From Calditrichota bacterium (lineage in GTDB: Bacteria > Calditrichota > Calditrichia > Calditrichales > J004), in assembly GCA_003696775.1 (NCBI GenBank), contig RFFS01000167.1:1-54237 (forward strand): a stretch of 54,237 nucleotides of DNA, written 5' to 3'. Below the pieces are notes generated by a model that saw only the letters and a list, made by a program, of their open reading frames with translations, had not been told where the DNA came from and searched no databases. Made by a program: the position numbers and the translations under genes. Below, in pieces: positions 46,149 to 54,237 of the stretch (position 1 is its first letter; the number at the start of each line of letters is the position of its first letter).

Positions 46149-46859
46149 ATTGTCAAAAATATGCCGTATCCAGGCAAGGGCTTCTTCCTGATCCATAAAA
46201 AACGGGCTGGTGGCAATGGTTATCATCACCGCTTTTCGGGCCCATTCCCGAATACGCTTCACCTTCAGATCGTTTCCGATATAATCCAGTTCCGGCGCCA
46301 AAAAATCCATATCAAGGTCCAGAACAAACGGTGTCTGATACCGTTCACCCAACCGGTAACTGCTGTCCACCACATGTACCTGACCAAACCAGCCAAGCTT
46401 TAAGGCCGGTTGAATAAAATTGCCCACATTAAGCGTAAAGTTTGTATAGTCAAATACCGCCTGCCTGTCTGCTTCCGGAGCCAAAAACACCGAAGGCATG
46501 CGCATATCACTGTGTTGATCCACATGCACTAAATCGATGCCGAAGGGAATAAGGCCCTGCTGCCGCGCCACATACCAAAAATAGAAGGCATGGTTATGGT
46601 TATCAAAAACATATACAGGCACACCCCGGTAATCGGTACGGATAAATGTTTCCAATCCGGCAAAAGCCTTTTCCCGGCCTTCTTCCCATTCGGAAAACAC
46701 CACTTCCCTGCCCGGTTTCAGGTCATCCCAGCCGCCAACATACAGGGGCGGTACATAGAGCCGCCTCACTTTGCGTTTTTCCCAGGAAAAGGCGTTATTG
46801 CCGAGAGGTTTATCGAGATAAAACCCCTTATAGAAGGCATCCGCCGGGCCATTGCGCAT
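46131..46859 (-). CDS. UPF0489 family protein
   Basis: This is a 242-residue cytoplasmic protein of the uncharacterised UPF0489 family, which I associate with the arginase/deacetylase-like fold. Its motifs look like a metal site: VYVFDNHNHAFYFW (about 88-101), LVHVDQHSDM (about 110-119), FVLDLDMDFLAPE and IATSPFFMDQEEAL. The Asp/His spacing (DxHxD, DLDMD) suggests a hydrolase with a divalent-metal centre, but the substrate is unknown. The ATG lies 2 bp after the gcvT stop codon, indicating translational coupling. It is the last gene of the uvrA-plsY-gcvT unit. Confidence 0.8.
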   Translation of the reverse strand: MRNGPADAFYKGFYLDKPLGNNAFSWEKRKVRRLYVPPLYVGGWDDLKPGREVVFSEWEEGREKAFAGLETFIRTDYRGVPVYVFDNHNHAFYFWYVARQQGLIPFGIDLVHVDQHSDMRMPSVFLAPEADRQAVFDYTNFTLNVGNFIQPALKLGWFGQVHVVDSSYRLGERYQTPFVLDLDMDFLAPELDYIGNDLKVKRIREWARKAVMITIATSPFFMDQEEALAWIRHIFDNKKAPR

Positions 46860-46861
46860 GT

Positions 46862-47938
46862 TTAGACAAAAGGCGGCTTAATGATGGTGGCCGGCAACCG
46901 TCGCCCGCGGATATCGATTTCTATGGAGGTGCCCGTTTTGGTATGGGGCCGGTTTACATATCCCAGACCTATACCTTTTTCCAGAATGGGTGAAACGGTG
47001 CCACTGGTCACCTGCCCCACATTTTCACCATCTTTAAGGATTGGATATCCTTTCCGCGGGAATCCGGGCTTATCCAGCACAAAAGCCACCAACCGACGGG
47101 TAACGCCCTGCTCCTTAATTTTTTGCAAGGCTTCACGACCGATGAAATCGCCCTTATCGAGTTTGGTTATCCAACCCAGACCGGCTTCAAGCGGATTGGT
47201 GGTATCATCGATGTCATTGCCGTACAGGCACATTTTTTTCTCAAGACGCAGGGAATCTCGCGCGCCCAACCCGATGGGCTCGATATCGAATTCAGCACCG
47301 GCGCTGAAAATGTGCTCCCAGACCTCTTCGGCAGGCGCATTGTCAAAGTACAATTCAAAACCCGGTTCTCCCGTATATCCGGTTCGGGAAATGATCATAG
47401 GCACGCCGGCCAAAACGCCTTCCGTAAACCAGTAAAAAGGAATGGCGTTCAAATCCACATCGGTTAGTTTTTGCAGAGTGGCTTCCGCTTTTTTTCCCTG
47501 AACCGCCAACTGGGTATAGCGTGCGCTCTGGTTTTCTATTTCACATCCGTCAATCTTATTTTCCAGCATCCAGTTAAAATCCTTTTCGATGTTGGCCGCA
47601 TTGACCACCAATAAAAACCGGTCGGCAAAACGATACACCAACAGGTCATCCACAATGCCGCCATGCGGGTAACACATGGCCGTATATTGGGCCTGTCCCA
47701 CGGCAAGCGAAGCCACATCGTTAACGGTCAGCTTTTCCACCATATCCAGGGCCCTGGGGCCGCTGATGACAATTTCCCCCATATGGGAGACATCGAACAC
47801 CCCAACCGTTTGGCGTACACGCCGGTGCTCCTCGCGTATGCCGCGATACTGAACCGGCATGGCATATCCGGCAAAGGGGACCATCTTGGCATGCAGGCGC
47901 ACATGCACATCATATAGGGCCGTTTTTTTCAAATCCAT
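46862..47938 (-). CDS. gcvT: Aminomethyltransferase (glycine cleavage T protein)
   Basis: GcvT transfers the aminomethyl carbon from lipoylated H protein to tetrahydrofolate, releasing ammonia. The 358-residue protein shows KTALYDVHVRLHAKMVPFAGY at the N-terminus, FDVSHMGEI, the catalytic aspartate region GGIVDDLLVYR (93-103), SRTGYTGEPGFELY, and LGARDSLRLEKKMCLYG. The C-terminal barrel has VGQVTSGTVSPILEKGIGLGYV. These are features of a true GcvT, as against the related YgfZ or dimethylglycine oxidases. AAGGAG precedes the ATG. The other glycine-cleavage genes (gcvH, gcvP) are not in the window. Confidence 0.94.
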   Translation of the reverse strand: MDLKKTALYDVHVRLHAKMVPFAGYAMPVQYRGIREEHRRVRQTVGVFDVSHMGEIVISGPRALDMVEKLTVNDVASLAVGQAQYTAMCYPHGGIVDDLLVYRFADRFLLVVNAANIEKDFNWMLENKIDGCEIENQSARYTQLAVQGKKAEATLQKLTDVDLNAIPFYWFTEGVLAGVPMIISRTGYTGEPGFELYFDNAPAEEVWEHIFSAGAEFDIEPIGLGARDSLRLEKKMCLYGNDIDDTTNPLEAGLGWITKLDKGDFIGREALQKIKEQGVTRRLVAFVLDKPGFPRKGYPILKDGENVGQVTSGTVSPILEKGIGLGYVNRPHTKTGTSIEIDIRGRRLPATIIKPPFV

Positions 47939-47939
47939 C

Positions 47940-48560
47940 CTAAGACTCCTTTTTTTCGTACGGATTGCCGAAAATCACATCCGGCAACCGCTCCAAATGT
48001 TTCAGAAAGACGATGAACATCATCGCCAGGGTTAACAATAAAATATGCGGTGCAAAAAACTTATCGCCAGTAAAATACACAATTAAAGGCAATAAAAATG
48101 TGGCTACGAGATTGGCGACGATGTGTTTGCGTATCAAAATAAAATACAACAGCCAGACCAGACCCCAAACCAAAATCACCAACGGCGCCACGGCCCCGAA
48201 AAAACCGGCGGATACGGCCAGCCCGCGCCCACCGTGGAAACGCAACCAAACAGGATAGCAATGCCCCAGTATAACGCCGATACCTGCGAATAAAAACATC
48301 AGATTGTCCGCAAAGCCGTAATACATTAGCAAAGCCGGGGGCAGCCAGCCTTTCAACACATCCAAAAACAGAACAATCAGCGCGCTGAGCGGGCTGTGGG
48401 AACTTCGATAGGTATTGAGCGCGCCCACATTTCCACTGCCCCGCGTCCGGATATCCGTGCCGTCACGCAGGCGCATCACAAGCCAGGCGCTGGGCAGGGA
48501 ACCGGACAGATACGCGCCGATGCCCACGGCGCCGTAAATCAATATCGATTCAAAAGCCAT
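47940..48560 (-). CDS. plsY: Acyl-phosphate:glycerol-3-phosphate acyltransferase PlsY
   Basis: PlsY makes lysophosphatidate from acyl-phosphate and glycerol 3-phosphate, the first step of phospholipid synthesis, in the inner membrane. The ~206-residue protein has five or more hydrophobic segments and the family motifs LSGSLPSAWLV, RTRGSGNVGALNTYR, LDVLKGWLP and GHCYPVWLRFHGGRGLA. The usual GSGNPGATN reads GSGNVGALN and GGKG reads GGRG, modest departures from the consensus. The chosen ATG lies just after the uvrA stop codon; an ATG at 48575 would overlap uvrA and has its SD too close. It abuts gcvT (1-bp gap). Confidence 0.88.
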   Translation of the reverse strand: MAFESILIYGAVGIGAYLSGSLPSAWLVMRLRDGTDIRTRGSGNVGALNTYRSSHSPLSALIVLFLDVLKGWLPPALLMYYGFADNLMFLFAGIGVILGHCYPVWLRFHGGRGLAVSAGFFGAVAPLVILVWGLVWLLYFILIRKHIVANLVATFLLPLIVYFTGDKFFAPHILLLTLAMMFIVFLKHLERLPDVIFGNPYEKKES

Positions 48561-48562
48561 GA

Positions 48563-51388
48563 CTAACCGCCCCATTCCTGTTTAAGGTAACGCCCCGTGT
48601 GTGATGCAGCCACAGCGGCCACCTGCTCCGGCGTGCCCGTGGCGATGATTTCACCGCCGCGATTGCCTCCTTCAGGCCCGACGTCGATGATCCAGTCCGC
48701 GCATTTGATAACATCCAGGTTGTGTTCGATCACCAAAACCGTATTGCCGCGCTCCACCAGGGACATCAAGACATTAAGCAACAGGCGGATATCTTCAAAA
48801 TGTAATCCGGTTGTCGGTTCGTCCAAAATGTAAAACGTACGTCCCGTTTGCACTTTGGAAAGTTCCGTGGCCAGCTTCACCCGTTGCGCTTCCCCGCCGG
48901 AAAGGGTTGTGGCCGCCTGGCCCAGATGAATATAGCCCAGTCCCACATCGGAAAGCGTTTGCAGCCTTCGCCGGACCGACGGGATATTTTTCATAAAATC
49001 CAACGCCTGATCCACCGTCATTTCCAGCACATCGGCTATGGATTTACCCTTGTATTTGATTTCCAGGGTTTCGCGATTATAACGTCTTCCCTTGCAGACT
49101 TCACACTGTACAAACACATCGGGTAAAAAATGCATCTCGATTTTTTTCACGCCGTCGCCTTCGCAGGCTTCGCAGCGGCCGCCCTTTACATTAAAGCTGA
49201 AACGGCCGGGCTTGTAGCCCCGTATTTTGGATTCCGGCAACTGGCTGAACAGCTCTCGTATGGGGCCGAACAAACCGGTATAGGTCGCCGGATTGGAACG
49301 CGGCGTGCGCCCGATGGGCGACTGATCCAAATCGATCACCTTGTCGATATGTTCCAGACCTTTAAGCTGTTTATGGGGCAGCGGATTTTTTTTAGAGGCA
49401 TAAAAATGGCGGGATAAGGCCGCGTAAAGCGTTTCATTCACCAGCGTGCTTTTCCCCGAACCGCTGACGCCGGTAACGCAAATGAAAACGCCAAGCGGGA
49501 AACGCACCGTAACATTTTTAAGGTTATTGCCCGTGGCGCCTTTCAGCTCCAAAAAAAGCCCGTGCCCTTTACGCCGCTTGTCCGGAATGTCAATGGCGCG
49601 CGCGCCGCTGAGATACTGACCGGTGAGACTTTTCCTGCTTTTTTTAATTTTAGAAGCGCTGCCGCAGGCCACCACCTGTCCGCCGTGCCGTCCGGCCCGC
49701 GGCCCCAGATCGATGATATAATCCGCCGCTTCCATGGTTTCCCGGTCGTGTTCCACCACCAAAACCGTATTGCCCAGGTCGCGTAGATGCAACAAGGTAC
49801 GGATCAGCCGATCATTATCCCGTTGATGCAAACCGATGCTTGGCTCATCCAGTATGTATAACACACCCATTAACTGCGAGCCGATTTGCGTGGCGAGACG
49901 TATGCGTTGCGCTTCGCCGCCGGAAAGCGTTCCCGCGGCGCGGTTCAGGCTCAGATATTCCAGGCCCACATCCACCAAAAACTGAAAACGCTGACGGATT
50001 TCCTTAAGAATTTGCCGGGCGATCTGTTCTTTTTGGGGCGTCAGTTGTAAATTTTCAAAATACGCCGCGGCTTCGCCAATGGACAGTCGTGTGATGTCGT
50101 CTATGGAACGGCCATTCAGACGTACGGCCAAAGCTTCGGGGCGTAATCGTGCGCCTCCACAGGCATCACAGGGGATGTTGTTCATAAAGCCTTCTATCCA
50201 ACGGCGGATATTCATAGAGGCTGTTTGACGGTAACGTCGTTTGAGATTGTTCACCACCCCCTCGTAGGTATTGGACCATTCCACATAACCGCTTTTTCGT
50301 TTATAACGAAAAGTGATTTTTTCATCCCCCATACCGTACATAAGGATGTGCCGCGCTTTTTTGGGCAATTTTTTCCAGGGCGTTGTCAGGCTGAATCCCT
50401 GTTGCCGGGCAATGGCTTCCACCATTTCATAATTCCAACCCTCGCTGCGCGGCGTTAAAACACGAATGGCCCCTTGGCTGATGGAAAGGTTTTTATCCGG
50501 CACAATCAAATCCGGATCAATTTCCGTTAAAAAACCCAATCCGTCACATTTGGGGCAGGCGCCGTGCGGACTGTTAAAGGAAAACAGGCGGGGCGCGGGC
50601 TCTTCATAGGACTTTCCACTGGCCGGATCATAATAATGTTCGCTGAATAACTGCACACGGTCATCATCCGGGGTGTGGATATAAAGAATTCCGTCGCCCA
50701 GCTTTAGAGCCAGCTCAAGCGATTCCGTCAGACGCTTGGCCACATCTGGGGCGATCACCAGACGATCGATGACCACTTCGATATCATGCTTACGATTTTT
50801 ATCCAACGTAATATCTTCTTCAAGCAGGCGCATGGTGCCATCCACCCGTACCCGCAGATAGCCTTCCTTACGCAGCTGTCGGAACATTTCCACATATTCC
50901 CCTTTACGGCCACGCACCAACGGCGCCAAAACCTGGATGCGCGTGCCTTCCGGCCAGTCCAAAAGCGTATCCGTGATTTGTTGCACGGTTTGTTTTTGCA
51001 GCGGTTTTCCGGTAACGGGGGAATGCAGCGTGCCCACCCGCGCGAAGAGCAATCTCAAATAATCGTATATTTCGGTCACCGTGCCCACGGTGGAACGCGG
51101 GTTGCGGCTGGTTGATTTTTGCTCGATGGAAACGGCGGGAGACAAACCGTCGATGTAATCCACATCCGGCTTTTCCATCAATCCCAAAAACTGCCGGGCA
51201 TAGGCCGAAAGGGATTCCACATAACGCCGTTGACCTTCCGCGTAAAGGGTATCAAAGGCCAGGCTCGACTTGCCGCTGCCTGAAAGGCCGGTGATCACCA
51301 CCAGTTTTTCACGTGGAATGGAAACATCGATATTTTTAAGATTATGTTCCCGGGCCCCTTTTACTGTAATGTGACTTTTTTTACTCAT
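48563..51388 (-). CDS. uvrA: Excinuclease ABC subunit A
   Basis: UvrA recognises DNA damage and loads UvrB in nucleotide excision repair. The 941-residue protein has two ABC ATPase modules. The first has Walker [10 protein letters not shown] (34-42) and signature [16 protein letters not shown]. The second has Walker [10 protein letters not shown] (near 641) and [15 protein letters not shown]. Zinc-binding CxxC pairs are visible: CPKCDGLGF and CDACGG in the first half, and CEACEGDG and [10 protein letters not shown] in the second. The insertion containing [22 protein letters not shown] is typical. It heads the packed unit uvrA-plsY-gcvT-UPF0489. The 51389-51606 gap upstream holds the promoters of both divergent units; no motif was recognised there. 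Confidence 0.97.
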   Translation of the reverse strand: MSKKSHITVKGAREHNLKNIDVSIPREKLVVITGLSGSGKSSLAFDTLYAEGQRRYVESLSAYARQFLGLMEKPDVDYIDGLSPAVSIEQKSTSRNPRSTVGTVTEIYDYLRLLFARVGTLHSPVTGKPLQKQTVQQITDTLLDWPEGTRIQVLAPLVRGRKGEYVEMFRQLRKEGYLRVRVDGTMRLLEEDITLDKNRKHDIEVVIDRLVIAPDVAKRLTESLELALKLGDGILYIHTPDDDRVQLFSEHYYDPASGKSYEEPAPRLFSFNSPHGACPKCDGLGFLTEIDPDLIVPDKNLSISQGAIRVLTPRSEGWNYEMVEAIARQQGFSLTTPWKKLPKKARHILMYGMGDEKITFRYKRKSGYVEWSNTYEGVVNNLKRRYRQTASMNIRRWIEGFMNNIPCDACGGARLRPEALAVRLNGRSIDDITRLSIGEAAAYFENLQLTPQKEQIARQILKEIRQRFQFLVDVGLEYLSLNRAAGTLSGGEAQRIRLATQIGSQLMGVLYILDEPSIGLHQRDNDRLIRTLLHLRDLGNTVLVVEHDRETMEAADYIIDLGPRAGRHGGQVVACGSASKIKKSRKSLTGQYLSGARAIDIPDKRRKGHGLFLELKGATGNNLKNVTVRFPLGVFICVTGVSGSGKSTLVNETLYAALSRHFYASKKNPLPHKQLKGLEHIDKVIDLDQSPIGRTPRSNPATYTGLFGPIRELFSQLPESKIRGYKPGRFSFNVKGGRCEACEGDGVKKIEMHFLPDVFVQCEVCKGRRYNRETLEIKYKGKSIADVLEMTVDQALDFMKNIPSVRRRLQTLSDVGLGYIHLGQAATTLSGGEAQRVKLATELSKVQTGRTFYILDEPTTGLHFEDIRLLLNVLMSLVERGNTVLVIEHNLDVIKCADWIIDVGPEGGNRGGEIIATGTPEQVAAVAASHTGRYLKQEWGG

Positions 51389-51606
51389 GCCATCCGTTTG
51401 TTTGAAAACCCGAAATATACCATAATGCGTGGATATTAGCTACACCGGGTCCCGCTTCCGGTCAGGAAAAAACAAAAATAATTTTTTTTCTAATGATATT
51501 TATCACAACGTCCGATTAGGGTGCCCGTTATAATACATGCGACTTTTCCATTCCTCTTTTTCACATAATTGATGCAGCCTTGTCATCAGATTTTTGGGGT
51601 TATTCT

Positions 51607-51996
51607 ATGAACACAATCAATAAATGGATTTTCATTGGAATATTTATCGCCGCCGGGCATATAACAGGGCAGGCAAATGGGCCCGCACACACAACAATGG
51701 TGCGCTGGCAAAAACAGATGCTGGCCATCCGGCTCACGGCGGAGACCATGAAACGTTGGGAAACCCAAAACACTACATTAAACGGCTTTACCGGCAATCC
51801 GGAATTCGACGCCCTGGCCGCGTCCATCAATGTAAGCGCGATCGAGCTGTATATCGACCATAAAAACCCAACACCGCAAAAATGGTTGATTCTCTATTTT
51901 AATTCGGAACTGGACGGCACGGACATTGTGAATGACTTTTTACAATTACCTTGTGTCAAACAGGCTCAGATAGTCGGGGTTCGCACGTTGGCCTGA
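51607..51996 (+). CDS. Small secreted protein resembling the propeptide of the adjacent subtilase
   Basis: This is a 129-residue protein with a signal peptide (about 1-24). Residues 60-79 (GFTG...DALAA...V..I) and 93-125 align with the N-terminal propeptide of the downstream protease at 65-84 and 106-138. From W93/W106 to G124/G137 the alignment is gap-free, with matching Trp, Phe, two Asp, two Val, Ala-Gln and Gly. S8 propeptides act as intramolecular chaperones and inhibitors, and free-standing relatives of inhibitor family I9 exist, so this may be a separate inhibitor or folding helper. No protease domain is present. It lies 47 bp upstream of the protease gene, on the same strand. Confidence 0.7.
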   Translation: MNTINKWIFIGIFIAAGHITGQANGPAHTTMVRWQKQMLAIRLTAETMKRWETQNTTLNGFTGNPEFDALAASINVSAIELYIDHKNPTPQKWLILYFNSELDGTDIVNDFLQLPCVKQAQIVGVRTLA

Positions 51997-52043
51997 TAAA
52001 AAGAAATTCATTATATCACACAACAAAATAAAGGGGATCGCTT

Positions 52044-54237
52044 ATGCGTTTTTTTACTTTTCATTTCATGTTATTATGTATCGTTTCCGGTATGTGGGCG
52101 GGAGATGTTAAACTTTATCAGCCTTCTTCCACGCAATCCGTCCAAGCGGAATCTCGTGTTAAATCGTATGAAATCACCGTAAAGTTTTCACCTGAATTAT
52201 GGAACCGGTTTGACTTGCAACGTGCCCAAAGCGAAGGCCTTACCGGTGTGGATGCCGTGGATCAACTGGCCGCGCAATTACCCGTTGCGCGCATCTATCA
52301 GCAATTCCCCCGCGCCAAATCCACCGATATATACGGCCGCCCCATGAATCTTCTCGGATGGTTTAAAATCCGTTTTTCCACCGATGTGGATGTTTACGAC
52401 GCGGTTCAAAAATACAAATTGATCAACGGTGTACAGGACGCTCAGGTAATCGGCATTCATCCTGTTGACCTGGTGACCCCCAATGATCCCAATTACACCA
52501 ACGGAGACATGTGGTATCTTAATCAAAGCCAGGACCATGATGTGGACGCACCCGAAGCCTGGGATATCAACCGGGGCAACGCAAGCATTATCGTGGCCGA
52601 CCTGGACAGCGGTTTCCGTTATTATCATAAAGACCTGGGAGGCGCCAATGCCGCTTTTAACAATAAAACCGCTTCCCGCGGCAATATGTGGATCAATGAT
52701 GCGGAACTGAACGGCACCGCCAATGTGGACGATGACGGCAACGGTTATGTGGATGACTGGATCGGTTGGGATTTTGTTACCGGCAACCCGCAAAATTTTG
52801 ATGTGGGAGATGATTACGATGTGGAAGATAACGATCCCAGCGATCATAACGGACACGGTACGCATACCATGGGTTCCATCGCCGCCATTTCCAATAACGG
52901 CTACGCGGTAAGCAGCATTTCCGGCGGCAATGGAGAAACTAACGGTCAGGGCAACGGTGTAAAAGGTATGTGTCTGCGCATCGGTTGGGATGATTTTCTC
53001 GGACTGGGTTTTGTGGGCATGGATTTTGCCGCCAATGCCTTTATTTATGCCGCGGACAACGGCGCTAAAATCGCCAATTGCAGCTGGGGCTCTTCCAACA
53101 CGGGTGGCTTGGCCGAAGCGATCGATTATTATCTTTACGGCACCACCACACCTACCGGTAACGAACCGCAATTACGCTTGATATTTAAAGCAGCCGGTAA
53201 TGATAACAACGAGCAATCGGATTATATGCTGGATCGCAGTGATGTTATTGGCGTGGCGGCCACCGATTCCAACGATGTGAAAGCCAGCTTTTCCACTTAC
53301 GGAACCTTTGTGGACATTTCCTCGCCGGGTGAACATATTATGAGCACCTACCACGATAACACCGATGACGCCAACGATTATGTGGCCTTTTTGGATGGCA
53401 CCTCGATGGCCACGCCAATTTGTGCTTCCGTTGCCGCGTTGGTCTGGAGCCATAACAATGCCCTGACAGCCACGGAAGTAGAGCAAATACTTTATAACAC
53501 AGCTGATGATATTGAGAGCATCCCCGGCAACTCCAGTTATATCGGCAAACTGGGCGCTGGTCGCGTAAATGCCTTTGCCGCCGTGAATCAGGCCGACCAA
53601 ACCCTGCCGGTTGAACTGACTTCTTTTACGGCCTCGGCCCGGAACGGCGCGGTTGTGTTAAACTGGAGCACCGCCAGCGAAATCGACAATATGGGCTTTG
53701 CCGTTTATCGCTCCACCTCCCAATTCGGTGATTATGAGAAACTGGCCGACTTTAACGACTATGACGCCTTACGCGGTCTCGGGACTTCTTCCCAGGGACA
53801 GGACTACCACTTTACAGACAATACGGTAAATGTTTCCGAAACCTACTGGTATATTCTCAAGGATATCGATGTGAACGGTGTGGAAACCGAACATGGCCCC
53901 ATCAGCGTATTTGTGAGCCCGGATGCAGGCGTTAAACCGGGACAATTGCCGGTAAAATTTGAACTGAGCGGCAATTATCCCAATCCGTTTAACCCGGAAA
54001 CCCATTTTACGCTGAGTATTCCCGCGCTTAAGGAAAACGGCACCGATGTTCGTATAACCATTTATGATTTGTTGGGTAAAAAAGTGAAAGAGCTCTATGC
54101 CGGACACCTGCAAAGCGGGGTATATAACTTTACATGGAACGGCACCAATGATAACGGTCATATAATGCCTTCCGGAATGTACATATACAGGGTGATCACC
54201 AATGAATTTCAACAATCCCGCAAAATGGTACTGATGA
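52044..54237 (+). CDS. Subtilisin-like serine protease with type IX-like sorting domain (3' end cut by window)
   Basis: This is an exported S8 peptidase of 731 visible residues. The frame runs off the window at ...RKMVLM, so probably only one or two codons are missing. The signal peptide is at about 1-19 and the propeptide at about 40-140. The catalytic triad is D188 in ADLDSG, H271 in GHGTHT and S454 in GTSMATP. After the protease domain come an Fn3-like module (LPVELTSFTA...LNWSTASEIDNMGFAVYRS, about 524-620) and the C-terminal sorting domain starting NYPNPFNPE near 645. It is likely secreted through the outer membrane and attached to or released from the surface. AAGGGG is seven bases before the ATG. 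The small propeptide-like gene is directly upstream. Confidence 0.93.
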   Translation, partial: MRFFTFHFMLLCIVSGMWAGDVKLYQPSSTQSVQAESRVKSYEITVKFSPELWNRFDLQRAQSEGLTGVDAVDQLAAQLPVARIYQQFPRAKSTDIYGRPMNLLGWFKIRFSTDVDVYDAVQKYKLINGVQDAQVIGIHPVDLVTPNDPNYTNGDMWYLNQSQDHDVDAPEAWDINRGNASIIVADLDSGFRYYHKDLGGANAAFNNKTASRGNMWINDAELNGTANVDDDGNGYVDDWIGWDFVTGNPQNFDVGDDYDVEDNDPSDHNGHGTHTMGSIAAISNNGYAVSSISGGNGETNGQGNGVKGMCLRIGWDDFLGLGFVGMDFAANAFIYAADNGAKIANCSWGSSNTGGLAEAIDYYLYGTTTPTGNEPQLRLIFKAAGNDNNEQSDYMLDRSDVIGVAATDSNDVKASFSTYGTFVDISSPGEHIMSTYHDNTDDANDYVAFLDGTSMATPICASVAALVWSHNNALTATEVEQILYNTADDIESIPGNSSYIGKLGAGRVNAFAAVNQADQTLPVELTSFTASARNGAVVLNWSTASEIDNMGFAVYRSTSQFGDYEKLADFNDYDALRGLGTSSQGQDYHFTDNTVNVSETYWYILKDIDVNGVETEHGPISVFVSPDAGVKPGQLPVKFELSGNYPNPFNPETHFTLSIPALKENGTDVRITIYDLLGKKVKELYAGHLQSGVYNFTWNGTNDNGHIMPSGMYIYRVITNEFQQSRKMVLM

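Noticed and set aside
52278-54215. Long minus-strand open frames (about 297, 142 and 148 codons) opposite the subtilase
   Set aside because: They lie antisense to a protease with intact catalytic triad, propeptide and sorting domain, and their translations are valine/isoleucine/glycine-rich with no family pattern or RBS. They are codon-bias shadows.
1-54237. tRNA, rRNA, CRISPR arrays, insertion sequences and prophage genes
   Set aside because: I looked for cloverleaf-like strings, rRNA-conserved segments, regularly spaced repeats and transposase or integrase-like proteins on both strands, and found none I could support.

Overview
The window looks like chromosomal DNA from a Gram-negative bacterium of the Fibrobacterota-Chlorobiota-Bacteroidota (FCB) superphylum. 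The evidence is a SusC/SusD-type outer-membrane pair and two secreted proteins ending in the NYPNPFNP-type (type IX/Por-like) C-terminal sorting domain. Lipoproteins and LolA indicate an outer membrane, and short FCB-style intergenic repeats lie at the left edge. A deep-branching group such as Calditrichota fits best, but this is an inference from gene style and no marker gene confirms it. No rRNA, tRNA, IS element or CRISPR array was seen.

Region by region: (1) 1-214, intergenic repeats. (2) 215-6664, a carbon-fixation block on the minus strand: a sigma-54 activator with a Rossmann-like N-terminus, a 332-bp regulatory gap with a near-consensus -24/-12 promoter, then rbcL, rbcS, prk and tkt. 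(3) 6768-11024, SusC/SusD. (4) 11336-15958, a four-gene unit with an ECF-like sigma factor, two small putative anti-sigma/adaptor proteins and a secreted, membrane-anchored TPR-CHAT protease. (5) 15979-20874, mixed housekeeping and signalling genes: enoyl-CoA hydratase family, SpoIIE phosphatase, MsrP, Ca2+/Na+ antiporter and HDOD protein. (6) 20969-24937, a VIT-vWA protein divergent from a second ECF sigma/anti-sigma pair. (7) 24970-28248, a lipoprotein gene broken by an apparent 1-nt deletion, malate dehydrogenase and a DinB-family protein. (8) 28551-35555, a 2334-residue mosaic secreted protein. (9) 35701-40722, an exopolysaccharide cluster with two nucleotide-sugar dehydrogenases and a Wzc-type tyrosine autokinase. 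(10) 40882-46099, lolA, ftsK and a chemoreceptor. (11) 46131-51388, a tightly packed uvrA-plsY-gcvT-UPF0489 operon. (12) 51607-54237, a small secreted protein followed by a subtilisin-like protease cut by the window end.

The most interesting points are as follows. The Calvin-cycle genes appear to be controlled by sigma-54 and a possibly redox- or nucleotide-sensing activator, not by a LysR-type CbbR. The small secreted protein upstream of the subtilase aligns without gaps with the C-terminal half of the protease's own propeptide, so it may be a free-standing propeptide, inhibitor or chaperone. The sigma/anti-sigma/CHAT unit could be an envelope proteolytic signalling system.
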